64,000 nt of DNA from Lobosporangium transversale. Its lineage: Eukaryota > Mortierellomycota > Mortierellomycetes > Mortierellales > Mortierellaceae. Below the pieces are notes generated by a model. That model did no database searches. It was not told where the DNA came from and saw only the letters and a program-made list of their open reading frames with translations. The position numbers and the translations under genes were made by a program. How positions within the stretch are numbered: position 1 is the stretch's first letter; the number at the start of each line of letters is the position of its first letter. This document shows, piece after piece, positions 48,733-61,539 of this stretch. The stretch is taken from positions 124,001 to 188,000 of the forward strand of contig NW_019028981.1 in the NCBI RefSeq assembly GCF_002105155.1, written 5' to 3'.

Positions 48733-49477
48733 GGTTCGCAAGATCAGAGGTAATTTTATGGGCTAGGTAGGCAAGAGCGCACGAGGGTCCCCAAGGAAAG
48801 TAATGAAAGGAGAAGAGTAGGTATGGGTGAAGGTGAATTCGTTGATGAAGAGATGAGAAAGAGGAAGAACATGGAATGAGAAAGAAGACGCTTTGGCCAG
48901 CCTAGGTTACCAAAAATGAGGTCATGCGTGACTGTGAGAAAGTTGCCAGGCACACCCAATTTACTTTTTTTATTTTTCGCACCAGGCCAAGTTGAAACGT
49001 GGTCAGCCATGTGGAGGAAAATCGATCTGGTGTTGCCGCGTTGACCGATTTGACAGTAAGCGTCATGTACCCATGTGGGGCCTCTCTACGTGCAGTGCAT
49101 TCACTTGTATACTACAATATCATGACCGTCAATCATTAACTTGATAGGGATTGTAATTAGAAGCGATATTAATAGTGTCATCAAAATATAAAGTACTGGC
49201 CAACAGCTAACCACAGAATGATACTCATAAATGAATGCACTTTTGAGTGAATGGAGATCAAGACCTTTCTCTGATTGGGTGTGAATGCTCGCCAAAAACG
49301 GAAAGCATATCTCCTAATAGCTCTATCAAACAGACACGACATTTTTGCCACGGATTCTCTGCTCACGGCGTCTTTCTCTAATTCACTTTCATTCCACATC
49401 TATTCATCTCGCAATCATCTTCGACCACCATTCCTTTTGCTTATTGCATCATCTTACAGCCACTCTTTCTCTAAACC
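48733..49477. promoter_or_regulatory. Divergent promoter region of TPS2 and the Xaa-Pro aminopeptidase
   Basis: 745 bp between two start codons that point away from each other. No stress-response element is claimed; I found no convincing cluster by eye. Confidence 0.45.
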
Positions 49478-50548
49478 ATGCTAGCTCGAACTGGCTTAAA
49501 GTACCCTTCCAAACTACATAGCGAGAAGGTTGCCTCGTATCTCTCGGACAAAGCCCGCAAGGACGCCATTATTCTTGCCAAAGGCACTGAGGTCCAGTGT
49601 AGAGACAATACTGACACAGAGCTTGAGTTTCGGCAAGAGAGCAACTTCTTTTATCTCACAGGCGTCCAGGAAGCCGACTATTACTTTATTTATGACCTTT
49701 CTCGTAAACAATCCTATTTGATTGCCCCAGATCTCGACCCCATCAAGGCTGTTTGGAAAGGTCCAGATCCTACAGATGAGGAGTTGCTGCGGAAATACGA
49801 TGTGGATTATGTGGTTCGATACTCTGGATTGCTGAGTCTACTCAAGAATAAGCTGCGGCCCAAGAAAATCCATGGATGGGGTCGGCCAGAGAAGGGACGC
49901 CCTCTTGGTGACAAGAAAATAGAACATGAACTCGAACATTACATCTCTCATCGCTTAGTGCGATCCAAACATGAATCCCATAAAGGTGAAGGGCACTTCC
50001 CTAATCATCGTCCCCATCGTCCACACCATCATGGACCCTATGGTGATCACAACGGCCACCGGTGTGGTTACGAGCGTGTTGATCTTCGCTCTGACCATGA
50101 CGACTGCAAAAAGCCAGAAGACCCAAAGGAAGTCACTCTATTTGAGGCACTAATCCTCGCCCGTATTAATAAGACACCTATTGAGATTGCCCTTTCACGC
50201 GAATCGGCTCGCATCACCTCAGATGCCCACCGTCTTGTCATGGAATCTGCTCGTGTTGGAATGTTTGAGTATCAACTGGAGGCTCTCTTCCAGTATGAAT
50301 GTGCACGTCAAGGAGCCAAGGCCCAGGCGTATCTTCCGATTGTGGGTACAGGGGTTAATGGTGCTTATTTGCACTATACCAGAAACGACACTCAGATTAA
50401 GGAGGGTCAATTAATTTTGATTGATGCCGCTTGTGAGGTTGATTGTTATGGATCCGATGTCACGAGAACCTTCCCAGTCGATGGGAGCTTCAGTAGTAGA
50501 CAAGCTGCTATCTACATTCTGGTCTGGGAAATGCAAACTGTAAGAGTG

Positions 50549-50582
<34 letters not shown>

Positions 50583-51444
50583 ATTATTGTTGTCATTATT
50601 CTTAACGCCGAATGTCATGCAATAAACAAATTATAGACTGTTATTCGTTCAATGTCGAAGGGCGTTAAATGGAGCGACATGGCTATATTGGCTCAAAAGA
50701 TCGGCATCCGCGGCTTGAAGCACCTTGGTATTCTCAAGGGTGATGACCAAGAGCTTTTTGAAAGCAATATCATCAAGGTATTCTATCCCCATGGCCTGGG
50801 CCATCTTTTAGGTCTAAATGTACATGATGACGGGCTCGGTCTTGAGGTCCAGCGTCCACCAAAGGAAGCTGTACAGGCACTGCAGGAAAGCCGGAAGGAT
50901 TTGCAGGTCGAATTTCATGATGTCTCTGGCGAGAGACAAGGTCATCTTTATTCAAAAGAGTTGCCTCCACCTTCCAGCCGCAGAAACAAGGCTGTGGGCT
51001 CCTTGTTCTATGCTACTCCGTCGACTACTTTGGAGCCTGGAATGCTGCTGACAGTTGAGCCTGGGATTTATTTCAACCCCGCACAGATCGAATACGCGCT
51101 CCAGAACCCGTTGTTCAAAGATTTCTTGGATGAGCAGGAATTACGTCATTACATGTCTGTGGGAGGGGTACGGATCGAGGACGTTGTCTTGGTATTACCC
51201 GATGGCTCTATTGATAATCTCACAACGGTACCCAAGGAACTTGTTGCAATTGAGAAGATTGTCCAGGAAGGTCAGAGCAAGTATAAAAAGCGTCAGAATT
51301 TGGAACAGAATCATCCTCTCTCAGAGAAAATGAAGCCTCAAAAAGCGAAAAAAGGCTCTGAGAGTGCGAGTGAGTCCTCGTCTGGAAGAGACGCCAAGAA
51401 GCGCATCGGTGTATTCAGTAGATTACTGCGCGCTATTCGCAATA

Positions 51445-51479
<35 letters not shown>

Positions 51480-51536
51480 CAGGCAAGTGGCAAGAGCGCG
51501 TTTCCCACGATAGATATAGGAGCATGTAAAGGATAA
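49478..51536 (+). CDS. Xaa-Pro aminopeptidase (M24B, aminopeptidase P type)
   Basis: Exons 49478-50539 and 50637-51536 give 653 aa. An AMP_N domain (FRQESNFFYLTG, YLIAPDLDPIKAVWKGPDP) is followed by the pita-bread metallopeptidase fold. The metal ligands are visible: Asp residues in LILIDAACEVDCYGSDVTR, His in FYPHGLGHLLGLNVHD, and Glu in TVEPGIYF and GGVRIEDVV. It removes an N-terminal residue that precedes proline. Two oddities: a His-rich insert of about 45 residues (roughly 163-210) between the domains, and a C-terminus that runs through a 27-nt poly(A), giving a poly-Lys stretch after RAIRNIFL. The last 60 residues may therefore be altered by homopolymer length or by an unrecognised intron. 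The intron holds A32. Confidence 0.93.
51452..51478 (+). repeat. Poly(A)27 inside the predicted coding region
   Basis: Encodes nine Lys codons near the C-terminus of the Xaa-Pro aminopeptidase. A change of one base would shift the last 20 codons, so this end of the model is uncertain. Confidence 0.9.
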
Positions 51537-52785
51537 AAAAAGGGGTGATATCAATATAAGCAACAGTAATAATTTAATCATGGTATGTGAATCGAAGGTT
51601 CGTTTTAGATCCTTCCCAGAATCTATTAGGCCTCAAATGAGCGTTTGAGCGAACTGGATATGGTTAATTGAAAGACTCTTGAAAGAGGAACTTGTCAAAA
51701 GAGCTAAAAGATAAAAGCCTGTGATTGGGAAGATGCATGAACATCTAAAGTACACATCCATTTAATGCGAACTGTATATAGTCTCCTTGTCGATGTTTGT
51801 ATGTTTTTTTTTTGTCATCACAAGCCATGCACGCTTTGACCGAGGTCAAAAGATATAAGGGTGATAGTTAAACAATGTTGACATGCGCATTGCACGAATA
51901 AGAAATAAGAAAATTCAGGAGGAATAAAAAGGCACAGGGCAGAGGAAGATGCAGATGCGCGCAAAAAGAGAGTGATGAAATGAAGATTGTTCTTGTCCGT
52001 TTGGCCAACTTCTTGGGATTGATGACATGCATGAGCATGGATAGGAAAGTAAAGAAAAAAAAAAAAAAAGATGGCCAATGATTAGATTGCTACATCGTGT
52101 GTTTAACAGTGGGTACCAGATGCGCATGTTTACAATGAGGACATGTGCGCGATTAAAAAAAATGCCTCACTTGACTGTCCAAAAAAAAAAAAAAAAAAAG
52201 TCCAATGATGGTTTTAAGACACACGACATGTTGGAGTGTGGAGTGTGGAGTGTGGAGTGTGAGTGGGCGAGTGTGTTGAATTGCTTTTTCTCTCTTTTTC
52301 TTTCTTTCTTTCTTTCTTGTCCCCTCCACTGCAAAAAAAAAAAAATACATATATATATATTTTATCTTTTCTTTTTCTTTCTTTCTACTTTCTAGCAACA
52401 TCTTACGACCTTGTCATTGTTCATCCTTTGTGGACCTAATTACTACACAACTCTTTTTGCAGCTCATTTGTCATCATCCTTCTTGTAGCTTCATAAATAT
52501 ATTTTACAAGCTCTCTCTCTCCTCTCCAATCTTCTCCCTTTCTCTTTCTCTCAAACATACAAACACCCAACTTGCTCTTACCCCTGTACACATTTTCTTT
52601 TAATCCTAACCGCCTCACTTTCCCTCCATCTTTTTGCTTTCACACACTCTCTCTAGAACTTTGCCTGTTCGCTTGTAAATATTTGTATCATATCTTTCTT
52701 TTTTGTGCACCACATTCCATTCTTTTTTTTTTTTTTTTCTTTTTTTTCTTTTTTTTTTTTTTTTAAACGCTCCATATAATCAACC
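51537..52785. promoter_or_regulatory. Upstream region and pyrimidine-rich leader of the HAL4-like kinase
   Basis: About 1.25 kb without a supported gene. It contains a short GTGTGGA tandem repeat (near 52236-52262) and then about 500 bp of increasingly C/T-rich sequence (52270-52764), ending in a T-rich block 20 bp before the kinase start. This is probably the core promoter and 5' leader. Confidence 0.55.
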
Positions 52786-54519
52786 ATGGTCACCTTCTCA
52801 ACTGATTACTGGGCTCCTGCTATGGAGGTGAATGTCCGCCGACGGACCGAGAAACCATCCTATCATATCAGCAATAACCCTCTTTCAACTCAGAACCTCT
52901 TCACTCATGAAAACAACTGGAACACCCTTCGACAGGTCCCCACGATTGACTCCTCCAACTCCTCAACCAGTATCGGAGTCGTTGATCAGGTCGCTTTGAA
53001 AAAGACATTCCACCCCAGTAGCAACACCAACACCAACAGTAAACCTACACCATTACCAGTCCCTACAAAGAAGCACACATTTATTCACAAGATCTTTCAT
53101 CATGAGCCTAAATCAAACTCAACCAGTCCACCTGCTTCGCCCGACCAACGAACCAACCCACTTGAGGAGGATCCTTATTTGTTATCCAGCTCTGCTCCTT
53201 GGGAAAAGAAGAACGTCTTCAATCTGGCTAACGTTCTCCATCGGGGTGCTTCTTCCAATTTCGGAAGTGATCGAGCCGCCTTGGCAGGGACTGGCACACC
53301 AGACCCTCATGCGCTCAAGAAAGCAGTTGATTGTACATTACTCAAGAAGTATGGACTCTGTGACAAGGGAAACATCGGCCAGGGCGCCACGGCAGTAGTG
53401 CGCTTGGCCCACAAGCTCTCATCTCAGGACGATTCCGAAAAGTTGTATGCAGTCAAAGAGTTTCGAAAGCGCAGAAAGAACGAGTCTGAGAAAGAATATG
53501 TCAAAAAGTTGACTAGCGAGTTCTGTATCTCGTCAACGCTACATCATGAGAATGTTGTGGAAACTGTTGATCTTGTTCAGGATGAACAACAACATTGGTG
53601 TGAAGTGATGGTAGGTCTCTCATTTATTTTATTGTACTTGTTTTATTTAGTCCATTTGAGAAGGATGCTCTCAGCAAGTATTATTAGATACTTCCACGTG
53701 TCTGATCCGAGATGATGACATGATTTTCAGAAAATAAGACTATGACGATCAGCACGTCAACATTCCTGACTTCCCACACCTGAGAGTGTTTGGGCCATCC
53801 TATTTCTATTTCAACCTCTGAGCTAGTTTTACGTTGGACGAAAAAAAAAAAAAAAAAAAAAAAAAAATCTAATTATGATCTGTTGTTTCTCATAGGAATA
53901 TTGCTGTGGCGGTGATTTGTATAATGCCATTAAGCACGGTCAGATGTCCAGGGTCGAAATCGATTGCTGTTTCAAGCAGCTCATGAATGGTGTCGCATAT
54001 CTTCATTCCATGGGCGTAGCACATAGAGATATCAAGCCCGAGAACTTGCTACTAGATGGCAAAGGCAAACTCAAAATTACGGACTTTGGTGTCTCTGACG
54101 TTTTCCGGATGTGTTGGGAAAAGACACCACATCTTTCGAAGGGTCTTTGTGGATCAGAGCCCTACATTGCTCCAGAAGAGTTCAAGAATAAAGAGTACGA
54201 TGCTCGTCGAGTCGACATTTGGGCTTGTGGTATTGTCTATTATTGTATGGTTTACCAAGGCATTCCCTTCCGTTCTGCCACGGCTCAAGACCCTAATTAC
54301 CAACATTTCCTTGAAATGCGTGGCGTCAACAACTATGAACCTTTTGAGAAGCTACCTGTGGGCTGTCGAAAGTTGATGAAGAGAATTCTAGACCCCAATC
54401 CTGAAACCCGAATCACAATAGAAGAAATCATGGAGGATGAATGGTTCAAGAGTATTGAGACATGTATCCATGGTGAAAATCAAAACCCTCATCGTCACTC
54501 ATCTTCGCCAAGTTCGTAA
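52786..54519 (+). CDS. Ser/Thr protein kinase, HAL4/SAT4-like (Npr/Hal family)
   Basis: Exons 52786-53610 and 53896-54519 give 482 aa. About 190 residues of Ser/Asn/Pro-rich sequence precede the kinase domain. Kinase motifs are complete: glycine loop GNIGQGATAVVRLA, ATP Lys in LYAVKEFRKR, EYCCGGDLYNAI in the hinge, catalytic loop HRDIKPENLLL, metal-binding DFGVSDVF, and activation-segment end CGSEPYIAPEEF. The hinge and activation-segment wording is that of the fungal Hal4/Hal5 group, which stabilises plasma-membrane nutrient and potassium transporters. That assignment is by pattern; the target is inferred. The intron carries A27. The gene converges on the second M17 peptidase with 157 bp between stops and a 25-nt poly(T) in that gap. 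Confidence 0.92.
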
Positions 54520-54675
54520 GAAATAGAAGAACAAGAGTGGAAATGCATAACTCTTCAAAAGCGTTTCTCTCACCGAATAAAGAAGGTTCTGTGATGTTTA
54601 TTTCCTCATTTAAGTACAATATTTATACAGCTGGTAGCCCCTACATGCACACTTTTTTTTTTTTTTTTTTTTTTT

Positions 54676-56073
54676 TTACAATAAGAAAGCAGCAGCAAAG
54701 GAAGGGACAGGATTTCCAGTGACTTCTGGCAAGCTGAAGCCAACGCCTGAAAGCTGCTCAGCTGAAGCAGCAATGTCGACATGAGTGTAGGCGATTTGAT
54801 CCCTCTTCTCCTTGTCTAAACCAAACTCACAAAGCCCTGAGGCAACGGACATAAATGCCATGGGGTACTGATGGCCGCGGGGGGTATCACTTGATGACTT
54901 GTCGTTGGCTTGGACAACATCCTCAGCTGAAGACCCGGGCATGACATACGCATAGTCCTCTCGCCGAAGGGTTGAGATTTCAAAAGGATCACCCAAAATG
55001 TGACCACCGGCTTGAATGCGAGGACTGATGTTGGCCTTGCGAGCGGGTCCGTTGTCGAGGCAAATACCATAGGGACCATAAGCTCGAATGGCGTGGCCTA
55101 TTTGCGATAACAAGATGAACGCAATTGTCATGTGAATAACAATGGTTCTTCTCCGAGCTACCACTTTCTAAATGTTCCTGAAGATAAACAAACTACATAA
55201 AACTTACCTGTCAAAGTGGCGACAGTGAAAAGACGTGAGGGAATATTGATACCGTCCTTGCGATTAGCCAAGACAAGTTCTTTGCATTCACAAAGTGGAT
55301 CAGTCATTACCATGCGTCCCTCAGCATCGGTGTTGCCGACAAGAACGCGAAGCCCAGCACGAGAGTAAAGGACCTCATCACTAACATAAGCGTTCGAACC
55401 TACAGAGTTGCGTACCAAACCCAGAATGGCAGTGACATTAACATGCTTAGGCTTTAGTTCGGCAACAGTGGCCATGAATCCTGCAACAGCAGCAGCACCA
55501 CATTTGTCGCGAGACATTCCTCTCATGATACCACCAGCCTTAATATCAGCTCCACCAGTATCATAGGTGACTCCTTTTCCAACAAAGTAGAGGCTTCAAA
55601 CACAAAATATAAAGGATAAACATTAGATGAAGGTTCAATTTGTAAAAAAATAAAGTGCCATTGTTTGTGTTAATTGCTTACTTTTCCTTAACCATGGATG
55701 GCTCTGCTGACTTGTACTCGAGTTTGACAACACGAGGAAAGTGTCTGGGAACTATACAAGATTGAATCATCAAAGAGTACACCATCGTTGTTAATAAAAA
55801 AATAGTTGACTACATTGTCAGAAGATTAGGCTTCATTATCTTTCTTTTTTTTTTTATCAAATACCAGACAAGGAGCAGCGGGACACTGCGTGAAGGAGAG
55901 GATATTCCTTCTGGATAACATTAATGTCTTCTACAACAGTCAGTTTGATATCCGATTTGGGTTTGAAGTAGCACTCCACATACTCTGTGAACTTGATAGG
56001 AGTCATGCGCTCGCAGTTGGGACTTCCAAGATCTAGAATGCCATTTTTTTTTTTTCATTTTGATTAAGGTACA

Positions 56074-56106
<33 letters not shown>

Positions 56107-56738
56107 CGCACGCTTTGAACATTCAGAATTGAGGGTTTGATTACTGGCTCATTCATACCTTTGGCAACACGGCGACCTAATTCAATAGCACTGACAAATT
56201 GAATGCGTTCGTCCGTGAGTTCAGAACTGGTGGAACTAAGGACACCGATCTTTTGAATTGTATATTGGCTCTTGCCAATCTTCTCATAATGTTCACGGAC
56301 ATCAATAGGATCAAAAACAGCGCTCAGCGCGCCCAATAGGGAAACCTCGATATACTTTACATAATCGCCCTCAGCATCATCACCATCGATCTTATAAGGG
56401 AAATAGATGAGAGGGGCCACAGCACCAGCAGCCTGAGCACGTTTCATAGCAGCCTTGGTTGTCTCCTGAAACTTGCGCACGTCATCCGAGTCGCCATTGA
56501 GGGACCCAGTGGGGGCCAAAATCAGGCGGCCACCAGCAACGTTCGGGTCAGGAACTACTGTTAGGCTCGAGCCAAAGTCTTTGTCAATCGCACTGTAAGC
56601 ATTAAGGGAGAGGTCTGAAAGAAGGTCTTGAGAAACCTTTGGATAGACTGCAATAACAGCGTCAAACTGACTACCGCTGCCTGAGGAAGTGAGGTCAGCG
56701 GAGGAAGCAGAGACAATGGCTGGGAGAGCAAGAGTCAT
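54676..56738 (-). CDS. Divergent M17 aminopeptidase family protein
   Basis: Exons (minus) 56738-56159, 56032-55865, 55751-55682, 55593-55208 and 55097-54676 give 541 aa. The M17 centre is recognisable as LYFVGKGVTYDTGG, MSRDKCGAAAVAGF and VGNTDAEGRMVMTDPL, followed by LFTVATLTGHAIRAYG. It differs clearly from the canonical enzyme at 25346-27245 (RDKCGAA in place of GDMGGAA, and a different N-terminal domain), resembling the putative aminopeptidase subgroup typified by C. elegans W07G4.4. The predicted metal-binding and catalytic residues look present, so activity is likely but the specificity is unknown. Two introns hold T runs. It is divergent from ATG18. Confidence 0.9.
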
Positions 56739-57471
56739 GGTGAGGGAAATGATGAATGAATGATGAAAAAAGAAAAAAAATGAAAGACACCCCCTTTTTG
56801 TGTTTTCTTTTGGACCAAGGATTGTGCAGCCACAGTTTATATTCCCAAGGATTGCTTCAACTGCAGTAATTGCATTTGTACATCAATGGGCGGAGTTGAG
56901 CATTCATGAAATATGAAAATTTTTGTTTCTCTTGTTGGTGGGAAATCTCGCCAAAAATGGATTGTGGATGGGGTCATTGGGACTATGATCCTTTTACACT
57001 GTGCATGTTCATGTACCATTTTTTTTCTAAAAAAAATCAAAAGAAAGTAAGATAGTGTTTCTTATGTCCGTTGTTCCATTATATCCAATAGCTGCTGGCT
57101 GCTGGCTGCTGGCTGCTGAACAGAGCCTCTGTTCATTTGCTGTATACAAACGGGACTTACATTTGTACTGGTTTTTAGCAGTCTTAAAGACTTCATCTAG
57201 ACATTGGAAGATACCGCACGCACCAAAGCCCTTGCTTGGTTGATAAAATAAAATCTATGCTCAGGATGTTGGTATAAAATTGATGCAGAAGCACGCGCGA
57301 ACATGTGACGTGTTCTTTGGGGAGAACGTGACCCTTTGTGAGCACCACATTGGCATGAATGACACGGTCAAGAGCGTTTTTACTCCCTTTTTTCTCTTCT
57401 CAGCTTTCCAGTCAGCGTACTATCACCATCACAAAAAAAAAAAAAAGAAAAACGAACATCGCTTATTGACC
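56739..57471. promoter_or_regulatory. Divergent promoter region of the second M17 gene and ATG18
   Basis: 733 bp between opposing start codons. It includes a short CTGGCTG tandem repeat near 57091-57117 and an A run just before the ATG18 start. No gene is seen. Confidence 0.45.
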
Positions 57472-59326
57472 ATGAACCTCAGCTCCAGGGGAAGCGACTT
57501 GCTCTTCATTAACTTCAACCAAGACTTCAGGCATGTTGCTTGGTGAAGCGATGCTATACTGAATGAAGCTTTCTGTCTTTTTGACCGCGTTCTTTATGCT
57601 AACTATTTACACATTTTTTTTATATTTATTGGACTGCGATCCTCTTTTTATCCTCTTCTTGAACAAAAAAAAAAAAAAAAAAAAAAAAAGCTGTATTTCA
57701 GTGGGAACAATACATGGATTCAAGATCTACAATTGTGACCCGTTCGGGAAGTGCTATTCGAGATGTATGTATTCATGGATTGGAAGCCTCATACCTGTGG
57801 TTGATTTCACGCTTCTTAGGTGGGATGATATTAAAAATTAAGCAACATCTCTTATTTATTTTTTATATTTTTTTCGCCACTGGTAAATGTTCATGGTTTC
57901 AAATAGCGGACAGCTCCATAGGCATTGTCGAGATGCTCTTTTGCACTTCGCTTGTTGCTATTGTGGGTGCTGGAGACCAACCAGTGTCATCACCAAGAAG
58001 ACTGCAAATAATCAATACAAAGGTAAATGAAAACAGATTGTAGCCTTAGGATTGTAGCTCTAGGATTGTAACTCCTTTTTGTTCTAGGGCCTTCTTTCTA
58101 TATCCTCACTTCATCATGCGACATCTTTTTTTACAAGAACTGACAAATTACCTTTTTCTTTTTTTAATTTTTCCATTTTTTTCGTTACTCACGTACTATT
58201 GAAATCTGCAGCGCCAATCAACTATCTGCGAACTTACGTTTCCGACCTCCATTCTTTCAGTTAAACTCAACAGGAAGCGCCTCATCGTTGTTTTGGAAGA
58301 TCAGATCTATGTTTACGACATCAGCAACATGAAACTACTGCACACAATTGAGACAAGTCCCAATCCCAATGGTAAATTACTCTGTTCAACATAACATTCG
58401 ACGCCAAAACATGTTGACTATGTTTATTTTCTGGCAGAAAAATTAGGATGCATTACTCTATCTCACATATATCGGTGTTATATCAATAGCCATTTGCGCG
58501 TTGTCACCATCTAGTGACAACTGCTACCTCGCTTACCCATCCCCGACCCCCTCACCAACCTCGCCCTTCCATAACAATGGACGAGACGACTCGCATGGAC
58601 CATCAGGGGACGTTTTGATTTTCAACGCGCTGACACTTCAGGTTGTTAACATTGTACAGGCACACAAGACATCAGTCTCCAACATTTCGATCAACTTTGA
58701 TGGCACTATGTTGGCAACAGCAAGTGACAAGGGGACAGTCATTCGAATCTGGTCCATACCAAATGCTCAGCGACTGTACCAGTTTCGAAGGGGTTCACAA
58801 TCAGCACGGATTTATTCACTTTCATTCAATATGGCCAGCACGTTGCTTTGTGTTTCTAGTGATACAGATACGGTACATATCTTCAAGCTGGGAGGATCAA
58901 GCTCCAGCAATAACCAACGGAATGGAGGCTTGCTGACAGGATCCTTGGACATGTCAAAAGGCGGAGGAGTGGCGTAAGTACACGTTTCTTTTCTTTATTC
59001 TATTTGATTCTCGATTTAACGGGCTTGGAGGAATATTGTGTCTGATTTAGTTCAAAGCAAAGGGTAGAAGGAGATAATCTGGAATCTGACTTTTTTTTTT
59101 TTTTTTTTTTTTTCAATATAATTATAAATACACACCTTGAATAGCTCGGTGATTCGTCGACAATCAATGCATTTTGGAAGAAACCTTGCAGGAAGTGTTG
59201 GTTCATATCTGCCAGGAGCAATTACGGAAATATTTGAGCCTTCCCGTGATTTTGCATATCTGAAATTGCCGAGCGCAGGAGTGCAGAGCGTTATTGCATT
59301 GAGCAAGTAAGTTTTGTGACCAGTTC

Positions 59327-59361
<35 letters not shown>

Positions 59362-59671
59362 GATTACTGATCGCCTCTTGTACTTTTTTCTTTTTCTTTA
59401 AAACCCTCGCAGTACGACGCCACAGGTCATGGTCGCAACATCAGATGGATATCTTTACCAGTATAACATCGATCTTGAGAATGGTGGACAGTGTGTACTT
59501 TTGAAACAATATAGGTATGGAACTGGAGTCGCTGAACACCATTGCCTACATGTAAAATGCTTAAAGTATGAATAGATCAATGAGTGCTTACTATAGTTTA
59601 TTTCCTATCGACTTAGTTTACTGGAGTCATCAGAGGAATCAAATGACCTCCATGACCAAAAACCCCGATGA
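57472..59671 (+). CDS. ATG18: Autophagy-related PROPPIN (Atg18/WIPI)
   Basis: Eight exons: 57472-57530, 57691-57764, 57907-58022, 58212-58371, 58490-58973, 59145-59306, 59413-59514 and 59617-59671, giving 403 aa. It is a seven-bladed WD-like propeller. Family-specific text reads through every junction: [54 protein letters not shown] and AICALSPSS. The phosphoinositide-binding motif FRRG is intact ([11 protein letters not shown]). The first intron must start with GC (57531) to restore the conserved N-terminus; no GT donor does so. Atg18 binds PI3P and PI(3,5)P2 and works with Atg2 in phagophore growth and in vacuole shape control. Introns 1, 5 and 6 contain 23-30-nt homopolymers. Confidence 0.95.
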
Positions 59672-59904
59672 AAAGAGTAACAGCACTGATGTATATATTA
59701 CAAGTGCAATCCAATGTGCGTAAACAGAAAAAAAAAAAAAAAAAGCTTTGCAAGTAAAAGCTTGAACAGATTGAAATATAATACTCATTTAATAACTTCC
59801 CGAAAAAAAAAATAAAAATAAAAAAGATAAATAAAACATTTAATTCTAATATTTTGCATGAGTAGTTAAAATAGTTGCCTTTTATTAAAAAATCTTTTTG
59901 CTTT

Positions 59905-61362
59905 TTAAGGGAAGAGATTAATGAGATCAGCAAAGTCAGAGCCGACAGCGATTTCGGAGGCGCCGAGAGCAAGACTTGCGGTGGACCAGTCAGCAAAGTG
60001 CTGATCACTAGAAGGACCGATGGTGACGATAGGGAACCAGTTGAGTTCGATTGGGAGCTTCTTGTTGGCCCTTGCGTAGTTAGTAATTTCGGTCCAGAGT
60101 GCCTTCTTATCGGCGGTGAAGGGGCCTTCGAGTTGGACTGTGAAGGTGGCCTTGGTGGAGCTGCTGCCAGTGGTAGAGAACTTGGCTGTGTTGATGAAGC
60201 GGAAGAAGACAGATCCAGAGGCAGTGTCTGAGACACCGGGAGCAATGGCAACATAGTTAGGGCTGAGGCCATCGTTGTCCGTGACCATGGAGATGCCGTA
60301 TCCATAGTAAGGCGATTGGAAGTTGGCGCTGATCTCGACAATGTAATCATCCTTGGTGGAAGGGAGGACCTTGAGGGACCAGTCCTTGTAAGGTGCCTGA
60401 GAGGGAACAAGGCCTTGGAATGCTACAGGAATGGTCAATGTAGACTTGACAGCAGCCAAGCCAGCGTTAAGAGCAGGGTTCTTGGATGATTCGGCATAAC
60501 CAGACAAGGTGAGGACACCATCATGAGTGTAAAGTCCACCCAGGAAGTTACGGCCAGCTTCGAGGGATTGATCGAGGTAGGTATCTGAAAGGAGGTAGTT
60601 GTCGCCGGGGACGAGGACCAGATCTTTGACGGCAGAATAACCGAGAGTACCCTCTGGGGAGGCTGTACTGAACTGAACATCGCCAAGCTTGAGGCTCAAC
60701 GAGCTGGGGTTGAAAATGTTGATGACGGAGCTCATGCCGAGGTAACCAGGCTTGTTGGCGTTGGTGTCAATGAAGTAAACGTACTTGGTCTGGCGGAGAT
60801 TGTCCAAGCCTTTCAGAGGTGTCGTGGCCTTGAAACCAACGCCAGGAATAGTCATGGTGCCAAAGATACCAAGGTTCAACTTGATATCAACAGCACCCTT
60901 CAATGTAATAGAGCGGGAAGCTGAGGTCGAAAGAGCACTCACAAAGTTGGTGAAAGCAGTGCGAGAGTTTGTGAAGACGTTCAAAGGTGAGGGCCCGAAT
61001 GATGTGCTCAAGGTGCTGCCCTTGACACTGGCTGCACCCCAAGGGGTTTCAATGCTACCGATCTCGACGCCATTGTCCTATTCATCAATAATAATAATAC
61101 GGAGTTAGTGTTTTTCAATAATAGCAAAAAATCAAAAAAAAATAAAAAAATAAAAAATTCAATCTGAAAAAAGGCCTTACAATAAGAATGATATGCTGGC
61201 GAACGGAGGTGATGGGAAGAGAGATTCCAGGGATGCCAAGCATGGTGGCGACAATGCTGTTGGAGGAAGTAGTAGGAACCCATGGGTTGGGACCAGTGAA
61301 ATCCATAGACATCTGGTTGATGGTAATGCTACGGATCAAACCAAGGTCGACCTGTGTAAAAA

Positions 61363-61394
<32 letters not shown>

Positions 61395-61506
61395 AGAGTA
61401 CATGAAGTATTTAGTCTTCTTTACTTCCTGTGCGGTTCGCTCAGCTCATACATCCCATTGTAGTAATTGATGTCAAGGTGTTAAGCAATTTAAAAGAAAA
61501 AAAAAA

Positions 61507-61539
<33 letters not shown>

